Below are positions 49,701 to 59,816 of a stretch of DNA of 64,000 nt, in pieces (the stretch's first letter is position 1; each line of letters starts with the position of its first letter). The notes beneath the pieces were generated by a model. It did not search any database. It had not been told where the DNA came from and worked only from the letters and a program-made list of their open reading frames with translations. The stretch comes from Gorsachius magnificus (Eukaryota; Chordata; Aves; Pelecaniformes; Ardeidae). A program made the position numbers and the translations under genes. The DNA is taken from contig CM067082.1 in NCBI GenBank assembly GCA_034008185.1, forward strand, positions 88,411,684-88,475,683, in the 5' to 3' direction.

Positions 49701-52649
49701 AGAGACGTGATACACTTTGAATTGTCTGATTTGGGGGGATGGACTGGTTCAGTGCTATCTTCTCATGGCTCTTAATCATCAAGCCTCCAGATAAAGCCAG
49801 CAGCTCCCGTAGCTGCAGAGGCAAAATTTCCAAGGGGGCTTTTGAGGGTGGATCTAGAGTCTTCTAATAACTTTTTCAATGGAAGGACCTGATTTTTGAG
49901 GGGACATTTGGATTTCTTGAGTAACTCTTATAAAACAAGATGTCTACTATTTGGAGAGTGATGATGACTGCTGAAATTGAAGCCACCTGCATACCAGCAA
50001 GTTGGAAAACATCTCACTTCTGCTTTCAGCAGCAGTAGAAGGTGGGAAGAAGAAAGGAATTTATGAACACTTTGCTTAGCTGAACTGGTTTTTGATATGC
50101 TTGTTTTCTGATGTCTTTGATTTTTCTTTTTCCTCCGAGAACTTGAAATGATGAAGCTTTTGTCTGGCATCATTCATAGCTTTCTGGCAGTGTTAAAAGA
50201 TACATCTCGGACAGAAGGCTGCTCAAGACTCCTAGGTAAAAAGGGCTGATTTTAAGATTTTTAAGACACAGGTCAGTTGCTGACAGAACAGCAAAGTGAC
50301 TCTGTAATGCTGCTCCAGGAAAGTGCATAATCCTAAAGGCTGAGAGAAGAGATGCAGCTGTTCCTTACAAGCATTGCACAGAATATTTTCTTTTTTATAC
50401 TAGGAAAGCTCCTGAATTTGGACAGTAGGGTAACTATGAGTAGCTAGTTAATAGCGCAAACTGATTAAACAACTTTGTACATATGGTGATTTGAATAATA
50501 GATTGTCAAGCATGTAAATATGAAAATAGCCTTCATGGTTTCCCCCCTGGAGTTGCATGGACTATTGACAAACTGAAAAAACTAAACTGTGTACATAATA
50601 AAACACTGTTCTGCCACAAATGCCAACTTCTGGCAGAGGCAGAACTCGCATGACCTCACACCTGACCTCTTAAACTGCAATAGAAGTAACTTGGCTGGCT
50701 GCATCCAGCAATTGGAGCGAAAGTGGGTGTGGATGGTGCTATTCAGAACCTCTGTACCAAAAGATATGCCAATTCCCTGACATGGAAATCACCCTCCACA
50801 TCTTTGCCAACCATTTATTCCCTGCCAGTTTGAAGGCACATTGCTTTTTGGAATGGTTTTATCTATGCTTACAGCAAAATGCAAGAAACGAGGTATTTTT
50901 TTTTACTTCAAGCTGGCTGTGAAAATGCATGTGTAATATAGGGAAATGAAGAAACAGAACCTGATGACTGTTTTCCAAAGTGATGCTTGAGAACACAAAA
51001 CAACATTTGAAGAGGAAAACATCACCTTGTTCCACTAGCTGGTCCTTTTTTTTTTTTCTTCCATTTCTTCCTTGAGGGCAAAAACCTGGATTTCAAATGC
51101 TAATTCATGTTTTAAATCATGATTAAAGAAGACTGGGTGAGGAGAGGAAAGGGAATGACAATTGGTTTTCAAGTCTGATAAGGAAGACAAAAAGTGAGTA
51201 TGGAGGTTCTCTTATGTCTCCTCCTCCAAAACAGTTCTAAATTTACCTCTTTTAAAGCCTTAAATCAGGCTAATGAACTCCAAGGACACCTTCTTAAAAG
51301 TGTATGGAAACCCAATAACAAAGCACAGTCTGCTGGCACGGGATAAGAGTCTGCACAAGCTAATTAGGTCCCTTCCTCTGTTGACCCCCACAGTAGGTAT
51401 CCAAGAATTTAATCCACATATAACTGGAATTTCAAAGCCCCAAACTCTTAAACCCATTATACCATGGAAACACCCAGACTGACCCTTTTCTCAAAACAAA
51501 ATAAAAATGCTAATGACCGTGCTGCACGGTAAGGCCTTAATAGTGCAAAATTGTCTGTAAACTGCATCAGTAATTGTCACATAAGAGAAATAAAAACAAC
51601 TGTAAACTCTTCTTCACGTTACTCCCCCGTCAGGGTGCTGTACCACATCGTCTTTGCTAGCTGCAAAGTGTCATGAATGGTAACTACTGACTAGCACAGT
51701 TTGGGGGGCGGGGTGGCTGGTTTTGTTGCGCTTCCTTATGCTTGGTTTTAGGATATTTATTTAGAACTTGGCCACCCTGCTTCCAACTTCCATTTCTTGC
51801 TGTGCTTGGCTTTCAAATAATGACACAGAATATGAAGCACTTCTAGTTTAATTTCATCTGTCCATCTTAGGGGAAAAAATCAAAACATCTCCCAACAGTG
51901 ATGTAAACAATCCTAATTTTTTATTCTCTAATTACACATCTTCACGTAGCAATTTCTGCCATGCTGGGGCTTGACTTCCTTCAGTTTGGGACATCTGACC
52001 TTTACTATTTTGTCATGGTCAGTTTGGAGGAAGAGGAAATGCAATGCAGTTTAAAGTCATTTGCTGGAAGAACTTAGTATTTTTTGAAAAATCACTCGGT
52101 TGTTCGACTGACATCTAATCAGAGTACTTTCAGTCTTAATGCCAATATAATGTTAATTATCGTATTCTTGAAGATGTAGGATGTAAAGTGTTCCCTCTTG
52201 CTCTCCTAGATCTGAGCATAACTAGCCCTCAAACACTAAAGTGGTTTTTGCTGCTACTTGGGTAGATAAGAAGCCCCACAACAGATTCAAGCATTTATTT
52301 TATTTCATATTGAACTCTACTTGTCAGCTGTGCAGCAGTCCTGTGGGTAAAGGTGCAGTCCCTCAGATATCATGGCCCATCATGTCTTTAGCATATGATA
52401 AAGGAAGCCATGGGGGGTGTATACAGATAATGGATTTATAAGCTCAGCTGTTGCCAGGCGCTTATAAATTGGCTGATAAATTTGATATGCTTGAAGTCTG
52501 CAGCATGACAGCAGAGCTGCAGGCCCCACCCTCACAAGGTGTTTCTTCTCAGCTGCAGCTGGGCAATCCTTCTCACGCCCTTCCACCATCGCCTCACAAG
52601 GCAGACTCATCCCAACAGCTTTCTGGCTCAGAACAAACAGTGGTACCCA

Positions 52650-53223
52650 GTTGCGCTTTAAACCCGGCTGGCAGCTGAGCACCACACAGCTGCTTGTTCA
52701 CTGCCCCCCAGTGGGATGGGGGAGAGAGTCAGAAGGGTAAAAGTGAGAAAACTCATGTGTTGAGACAAAGACAGTTTAATAGGGAAAGCAAAAAATATGC
52801 CCTCAAGCAAAGCAAACTAAGGAATTCATTCACTGCTTCCCATGGGCAGGCAGGTGCTCAGCCATCCCCAGGAAAGCAGGGCTTCATCACACGTAATGGT
52901 GACTTGGGAAGACAAATGCCATCACTCCAGATGTCTCCCCTTTCCTTCTTCTTCCCCCAGGTAATATATTGAGCATGATGTCATATGGTGTGGGATATCC
53001 CTTTGGCCAGTTGGGGTCAGCTGTCCTGGCTGTGCCTGCTCCCAGCTTCTTGTGCACCTGGCAGAGCTGGGGAAGCTAAAAAGTCCTTGAGCAGCATAAG
53101 CACTGCTTAGCAACAACTAAACCATCAGGGTGTTATCGACATTCTTCTCATCCTAAATCCAAAATGCAGCGCTATGCCAGCTACTGTGATGAAAATTAAC
53201 TCTATCCCAGCCAAAACCAGCAC
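52650..53223 (-). mobile_element. Solo LTR, avian endogenous retrovirus (inverted relative of 43166 copy)
   Basis: On the minus strand it starts at about 53223 with GTGCTGGTTTTGGCTGGGAT and ends near 52650, after GCCAGCCGGGTTTAAAG. It is clearly related to the LTR at 43166-43746, in the opposite orientation. The terminal bases are eroded, and no internal retroviral genes adjoin it. Confidence 0.83.
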
Positions 53224-56200
53224 GTACTCTTAGTTTCATCCTCCTAACTTCCCTCCCTTCTCCTTTACCTTCTTTAACTGCAAGTCAGGCTGCACTTGTG
53301 ACATATTACTTAATCATTGAATATGGACTTCAGACTCAATTTGTATGAGATTTGTTTCTAAATGCTGGTCAATGCCTCAGCTTCTAAATCAGGCAGTGAT
53401 TAACTCTCATATAGCATGGCCTGCAAACATCAGGCAAAATTCCTGCCTGCTGTGATTCTGTTGATTTTCCCTTGAAGCTGGCTTAAATCAGGGAGTAAAC
53501 CAGCCCTTCATATTTACATTAAGCTGGAGTTTAGTAATACCTAAAAAAATACTACTGCAGGTTTTTGGTTTTTTTTTTTTCTCTCCCAATTTTTAACCGA
53601 GTCAGAGGTTCAATTTTAACGTGTTTGCATCTGACTGATTAACTTTTTTCTTTAATAAATTCAAGAGTGGCTATTAAACTAAATGAACGTAAGATCAAGT
53701 GCCTGAGGAACAACAGGAGTCTCTTTTCACAGGTCAGAGTGCTTCTAATGAAGATATGATGATTGGTCTTAAAGAATCAAAGGATCTTTCTAGAGATGAC
53801 AGGAATCAACAGCAAGGCCAGCATGCCAGTTTTTATAAGCAGGTATCTGTAAGTAACTATGCAAGCGAAACCCTGGACTCTTACTTCAGGTCCTTTTCTA
53901 ACCCATCCCTTGTCACTGCATCACGTGCAAATAGCTTCAGCACATCTTCTTGAGTTTCTATGCAAGTACTTCTGTCCCTTTGTCTGTCGTATATGCAGTT
54001 TCTGAGCATGCTTTCTCACAGTTTATTAATTCTGTGTCACCTGGCACAACCCTGGCTTGCTGCCATGGTTCTGGATGGCAGGGCTGCTGAAGTCTGCTAC
54101 CTTCTCACTCCGATGGAGCTGCAGAGATCTTGTTGGCAGTGGGTGCTGTAGCAGTGGCTCCCGTGTCAGTCACAGATTTGTGCTGGATTGCTCTCTGTCT
54201 ACAGAAAATCTTCTCTTCTAGTTTGTGTGTCAATATCCAGGGACTCCAAAGGAAAAGGCTGGAATATTGTTTTTGCAATACACGTTTTCAGGAGGTGCTC
54301 AGGGCAATTAACAAATGCTAGTGGGTAACAGTGCAGGGGTTTCTTTTGGTTACTGCCAACAAAGGAGAGAGATTTGTTGCTGTCTAGGGCCCTTTCTGTA
54401 TGTCCTGCACTCAATGCATGCCCACATCGAGCGTCATACCCTGAATACGGTGGCCATGATGCTTAGGCATGCTTGGAAGAGTTAGGTGTCTGTCTTCACT
54501 GATTTCAGATCACACTGGTTATCAAAGTCCCTTAGGGAATTTTAAAAAATATTCTAGTTCTTGTCTCTATAACTCCTCTGCAACTGGATTATTGTGGAGG
54601 TACAGATACTTGAACCTATTAAATACAGCGTCACACCGTCCTCGTGTTTATGCTTACCATAGAGTTACCTAGCCTCTTTGCAAGCATTAGTTGCCATGCA
54701 CTGTGCAAGATTATACACTCTCTTACTTCGTAAAAGTGGGACTTGACCCCATGGAGAATACACTGACAAATCAAAATTTATAATCGGTTTAAAGTTCAAG
54801 GGTGCAGCCAAATCCTGAGCCAGTGTAATTTGACCTAGATTCACTGAAGTAAGTAGAGCTGCAGTGAACTACAGAAACAGAAGAACCGTCCCACTGTGGT
54901 TGTCCTCATACGGTGGGGGTGACAAGGAAACTCTTAAAGCCCGATGAAGGCCGCGTTTTGCTGCTTCAGCAAAATGAAGTTTCATAAAAACATGTTTCCT
55001 TACGCTACTTTCTACAAATAATAGCAGTTTAACACTCAGGATGTTGAGGAAACTCTCTCAGTTGAGTTGAAGGGACACAAGCAACATACACCTGCTTGTC
55101 TCTATGCCACTAGAGAAGGGAGCGCTAAAATACTGTTCCCACTTCTTGGCCCAAAAATCTATGTTTGTCATTCATTTGCTCCTGACACCTTTGGTAGCAT
55201 CCTCCTGCACCGGTGTCCCGCCCCAGCCCCCAAGCTCCGGGCCCACCTAGACACTGATGTGCTGTAACTTTTAACCCTTCATTAGTGTCACTGCAGCAGT
55301 TTTCATCAACAGTTCAATTTTATTTTTGGCAGCTAATGCTCCAAGGACACTCTTTAAGAGCCAAAGCAACATTCAGCCTTTATACCACTTTAAGGATTTT
55401 CCCAAATCGGCCATTCTCTCCCCCCCGCCAGAATGCCTGTATGTGCGAGCAACAAGGCTCATGAAATCTCAGCAACTTTTCAACACCAAGGTTATTGGAG
55501 AGACAGAAGAGAAAAATTTGCTAATAGAAACCCACGTGTAGCTCTGAATGGTGACTTCCAGATATTGCTGCCAGCTGTTTCAAGAATAATTTCAGGTTAA
55601 TTAAACAGCCCTATGAACCAGAAATAATAGGTTAAGGATAGGTTTCAGCTATCATTTCATTTTCTCTGTACAAATACAGAGTTGCCAATGCCTGTGTTAC
55701 CAATGAATTTTATCTCGATTTGCCCCAGTATAACTGACTTCATATCAGTCCTGGAAGGAGTAAAAATGAAATATTTTAACTGGTTCAGGCAATTTTGACT
55801 TTTTTTTCCAGTTGACTCAGCGCTTATGAGCACCTTGGATATTAGCTGTACCAGTTATTGATAAATAATGCACGTTGCCTTCTGTAACACCAGCTGTCTG
55901 TGTAACTGCCTTCACTATGCCATAAGGAAGGCATTGTCAATGGCTGGTATTAACCTAGGCTTTGTGCAGTCACGGTAATTTAGTCATGTATTTTGTATTT
56001 ATGTCCCACCCTACATGATAAGAAATAGGAATTCAATAATGTAGTGGAAAGTTGTGCTGGGGGTGGGGGGGTCCTAGACAGCATAAACTACTGCACCATT
56101 GCTGGTCTTTTGCAATAGGGTCTTTTCCTATTTATCGGCCCAAGTCTGAGTTGATTGCAAACACATTAAATGGGAGAAATAGATTCAATAGGTGGATACA

Positions 56201-56819
56201 TGACTGGGAGGAAGAGGACTCAAGTTAATCCACGGAAAGACTATTTTAATATTATTCATGTCGGAATCTCGGGGTGGGGCGGCGGTGGTGTGGTGTTTCA
56301 AACTGATTTTTATGCAAGGAAGGCAGAATTTACCGTTTATGGTGCAAAGACATTTGGAAAAAAGCATTTTTGTTGTTAAATCGCAGGAAAGAAAAACTAG
56401 GTTCTGCTATTAATCATGCCCCAAGCTTCTGATATGACAAGCTGGGACGAGTTATTCAGCCCCACTGTACCTCGGACTTTGAGGCTGCAAAATACCTGTT
56501 TGATACCGTCCTCCTTTGTAAGGTCAGGGTTGCCCTTGATGCGCTACTCTTTACAAACAGGACGAGCTCCTTTGGGGAAGCTGCTATGGCTGCAAAGACG
56601 GGAGGTGCCGTGGGGAGACGGTCCCGCTCGCTCAACAGGTGACTGCGCTGTTCCACTTTAACCCTCTCAAATGCTAAACTGGAATCTAAAACTCTGTTGT
56701 TTGTTCGTTCCATGGAAAAACAGGGAAAGCGTTGCACCGCAGATCGCGTGGCTAACACGAGAGCGTCTATTAACACGCCGCAGGGGAATAATCTGTTTAT
56801 GCAACGGGCTCAAGCGCAC

Positions 56820-56915
56820 CTCGAAATAGAGGAAAATGCTCCTGCTGGGCACCGGGAAGGGCGCGGGGGCTGCGGGCCCACGGCCTGGGAAACCGCAGGC
56901 CCGGGGGCTGCGCAT
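56820..56915 (-). CDS. Candidate ELOVL2 exon 1 coding part (N-terminal extension), uncertain
   Basis: This is a hypothesis. In the CpG island the minus strand has an ATG at 56913-56915, then 32 open codons ending SRSIFLYFE, then a usable donor CGAG|GTGCGC at 56820/56819. The phase is 0, exactly what exon 2 needs. Splicing would give a 32-residue Pro/Ala-rich extension ahead of EHLRAF. A second in-frame ATG lies near 56965. Against it: mammalian ELOVL2 has only Met before Glu-2, and long open frames are expected by chance in GC-rich DNA. Confidence 0.25.
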
Positions 56916-57269
56916 TGCTCGCCCCCTCCCTCCCTCCCTCCCGCCGCGACCCCGTTCCTCCATTTCCCCGTCCCCGCACGCCCCTCGGCTCCCCACCTTG
57001 CACGGGTGGGCACGGGGCTCCCTGCCGTCCCCCCGCCGCCCCCTGACCCCCGCTGAGGGAATCCCACCCCGAAAAGGCACGTCCCAAATCTGACCGGTAG
57101 GAGCGGGGGCAGCCGCGCCTGAGGGGGAGGAGGGCGGGCAGCGGGGCCCCGGTTGCAGCCGGCCCCGGCGGGGCGGGGAGGCAAGGCCAGCAGCGGCGGC
57201 TCGCCCGCGGGCAGCGGGGGCCGGCGGCGGCCCGGGGGGGGCGGCGGGCAGGGGGGAGGCGTGCAGAGG

Positions 57270-57416
57270 GCGAAGGGGATGGGGAAGATGGCGGCGAGGG
57301 ACGGCGGGGCGGTGGGACTGCGATAGCTGCGCGGGGGAAGAGGGGAAAGATGCCGCTCCACCAGCGCCCTGGGCGTCGCTGCGGGTGGTGGCCGTCGGCC
57401 TGTGAGACAGCCCTTG
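57270..57416 (+). ncRNA. Candidate first exon of divergent transcript (ELOVL2-AS1-like)
   Basis: A consensus-like plus-strand donor, CTTG|GTAAGA, begins at 57417 inside the CpG island, about 120 bp after the YY1 site. The ATG embedded in the YY1 motif opens only a 12-codon frame, so the exon looks non-coding. Mammals have a head-to-head antisense lncRNA, ELOVL2-AS1, at this promoter. The start shown is approximate, and no downstream exon was identified. Confidence 0.35.
57285..57295 (+). promoter_or_regulatory. YY1 consensus site
   Basis: The sequence AAGATGGCGGC on the plus strand matches the extended YY1 motif. In vertebrate CpG promoters this motif typically sits just downstream of a start site in the direction of transcription, which here points to a plus-strand transcript. 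Confidence 0.5.
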
Positions 57417-58377
57417 GTAAGACTCAGTTTGGAGGGGTCTCCATTGAGGGGCCGCTTTGGGAGTAGGTGGGGGCACCGGCTGGCTGCCGTCATCCCCGCC
57501 TGCCTCTCTCGTGTCTAACAGAGGGTTCGGTCAACGGCCCCAGCACTCGTGGCTGCAGTTTAAGTTCTCTGACCCGAAGCCCCGAGTCTTCCACGCGCTG
57601 TGCCGAAGCGAGACCACTGTCGCCCTACCCACCCAACTGCGGCATCTCCCCGGAGATCTGTCTGCTAGGGAGGAATTGAGAAGCAAATGTTTATTTAGAC
57701 TGGCTAGGGAAGAGGCAAAAAACCACACGGAGCGGGAGCTACTGACCCTGTCGCAACTCTGCCACTGATATAAAACAGGAGGTCAGGGAAGAAGAGAGAC
57801 TTTGTACTCGGTGGAACAAAGGCAAAATTTCATGCCTTCAAAACTGATTTTTGTTCTAAAAGCTAACAAAGCCTTATGTCTCCTATAAGACATTTACTTA
57901 AACTGTCAAAGCTTACTGAAAATGTCCTGTTTCTTTTCCACTGTTTTTAATAAAACAGTCTTTGGCACGTGAAATCAAAATAATCTCTCTTAAAATATTT
58001 AAATTCTTCATTTTTATTTTCTAAATGAAAACTTGTTAAAAATACGACACGTTCATACATGCGCTCCCACTGCCGCCCTCTCAGTTCTGTCTGTCCATAG
58101 TTCTGTTGTGACCAGTCTTTCCTGGTTCCAGTGGCACAAGCAGTGGAAATAAGCTAAGGGGACCACGCGTACTGCAGGACCGGTAACGTTTTCACAAACT
58201 GAAGTGTACTCAATGTATAGATGGGCTATATTTGTCCAAAATGTAGCACTGATGTTCAAAACCTCAAGCCTTCCTTCCTGGTAGGCTCTTTGTCCATGTA
58301 CTGCTTCACCCCTTGCTTTCTCTTGGATCTAGATGCAGAGATGCTCCAAAGGCTGTGAGGATGGCTGTCTTCCCAGG

Positions 58378-58525
58378 TGTGCTGGTTTTGGCTGGGGTAG
58401 AGTTAAATTTCTTCACAGTACCTAGTACGGGGGCCATGTTTTGGATTTGTGCTGGAAAGAGTGTTGATAACACAGGGATGTTTTCGTTACTACTGAGCAG
58501 GGCTTGCACAAGGCCAAAACCAGCA
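58378..58525 (+). mobile_element. LTR 5' fragment bounded by inverted 13-mers
   Basis: It begins TGTGCTGGTTTTGGCTGGGG and follows the LTR family for about 135 bp (through GAGCAGGGCTTGCACA). It then ends with GCCAAAACCAGCA at 58513-58525, the exact reverse complement of 58380-58392. The rest of the LTR is missing. Confidence 0.7.
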
Positions 58526-59679
58526 TGCCAAGGTTGCTGGCCTGCGCAGAAGCTTCATGTGAAAGCGTGTCCCCACGTAACTTCCAGCCCACTTTTACAG
58601 ACACGGACTTGTTTGCCTGAGCTTTCAAATTCTGGGGTGTTAGTCTACACCAAACTGCTGTAATTCCTAAGGTTGACCTGCCAGTGTTTCCTCCAATGCA
58701 TCTTTTTGATAGGTTAGTCATTTAATTCTTTCTGTTACTACAGACCCTCTTAAAATATCGAAGAGGAATACCTTTTGATATCTATTCTGCCCCGAGAGAA
58801 GTTGCTCCCTAAGCAGAAAACTGTCCTCTTTGTCTGAGAGGTTACTCTTTAGGGGCTGTAGAGCAAGGAGCAGTTTGGAAGCTGATGGAGAAACATGGTA
58901 GTGACTCAGTGCATTGGAATGCTTCAGCCTCACAATTTTTATTCTGATTTCTTTTTAGTCCAAACAGGCTGGAGTTAGTGTGTCAAGCCAAATCCAGACC
59001 TAAGAATGTGACAATACAAAGCATTTTCTTCTTTTTTTCTTGCTTTTCTTTGTCTAAAACAGAAAGGAAATGCATGTTCAGATTTGGTAAAGATGCAGCA
59101 TTTCTAATTTCTTGAGTCCCTTGTACCTGACACGTTAATACTAATTAGTGTAGTTTCCTTCTATAGTAGCAATTTCATCTTTTAACAAAACAGTAATGTC
59201 TCCAATAGTCACCCATAGGAAGTAAGTAGGATTCTGGTGGCATCTAAAAGAAGCTGTAATATTATTACAGATATTTTTAACACCTATCTAATGACCTGAA
59301 TTTGGAGATTTAAGGGCTGTGGCAGGATTTGGATTCATCTGTTTTGTATGGAGGGCGATGCCATGTATTTAGCTGCATCCCGGGCACTGAGCACAGCAGA
59401 CCTCTGCCATGCGCATTAGCTTTGAGTGGTTGCTGAACAGCATGTTCTGCTGAGAGGAAAGGCAGAAAAATAAGTCAACATGTGGAAAAATAGAATTGCT
59501 TAGTTCCGGCTGAAATTCCCTGGTAACAAGGAGAGTAAGTGGAGGCAATTAAAACAGGACTTCATTGTGGGGCAATGCTGTTACACAACAACTACTGTTC
59601 ATGGTGAAATACCACCAGCTTGAGTTCTGCTGCTGTAGGCGTTGTTGTAGGTTGGACCTCATCACAAGCTACCTAACTT

Positions 59680-59816
59680 ATAGAATCACAGACTGCTTGA
59701 GGTTGGCAGGGACCTCTGGAGGTTATCTGGTCCAACCCACCTGCTCAAGCAGGGCCACCTACAGCCAGCTGCCCGGGGCTGTGTCGTCAGGTTTTGAATC
59801 TCTCTCCATCTTAGGA
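59680..59816 (-). mobile_element. CR1 LINE 3' fragment
   Basis: On the plus strand it reads ATAGAATCACAGACTGCTTG, then GGTCCAACCCACCTGCTCAA and GTTTTGAATCTCTC, the reverse complement of a CR1 3' end. Similarity fades after about 59816. Confidence 0.88.

Larger units (their letters stand above)
28853..56819 (-). other. ELOVL2: ELOVL2 intron 1 (5' boundary provisional)
   Basis: This is the long first intron, ending at the acceptor TTTTTTAG before exon 2. The 5' boundary depends on which exon 1 is correct. It holds a long CR1 (30911-31780), a CR1 3' end (33433-33583), an LTR-start fragment (39761-39806), two solo LTRs (43166-43746 and 52650-53223), a hairpin at 40159-40179 and a GC-richer patch at about 29570-30130. 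The rest shows nothing I can name. Confidence 0.7.
56800..57480. promoter_or_regulatory. CpG island, probable ELOVL2 promoter
   Basis: This block of very high GC has frequent CpG, unlike the AT-rich flanks. It includes CCCT repeats near 56925-56942 and many GGGCGG-type boxes. It lies upstream of ELOVL2 exon 2 on the side required for a minus-strand promoter. The human ELOVL2 promoter is also a CpG island. No TATA box stands out. The transcription start cannot be fixed from sequence alone. Confidence 0.75.

Noticed and set aside
57288..57326. ATGGCGGCGAGG as a protein start on the plus strand
   Set aside because: The frame stops after 12 codons. The ATG is part of the YY1 motif.
56667..57493. 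Minus-strand open frames of 269 and 227 codons in the CpG island
   Set aside because: Pro/Ala/Arg-rich frames are expected when stop codons are rare in GC-rich DNA. Two different frames are open over the same bases. Only the short part joining exon 2 in phase was kept, as a hypothesis.
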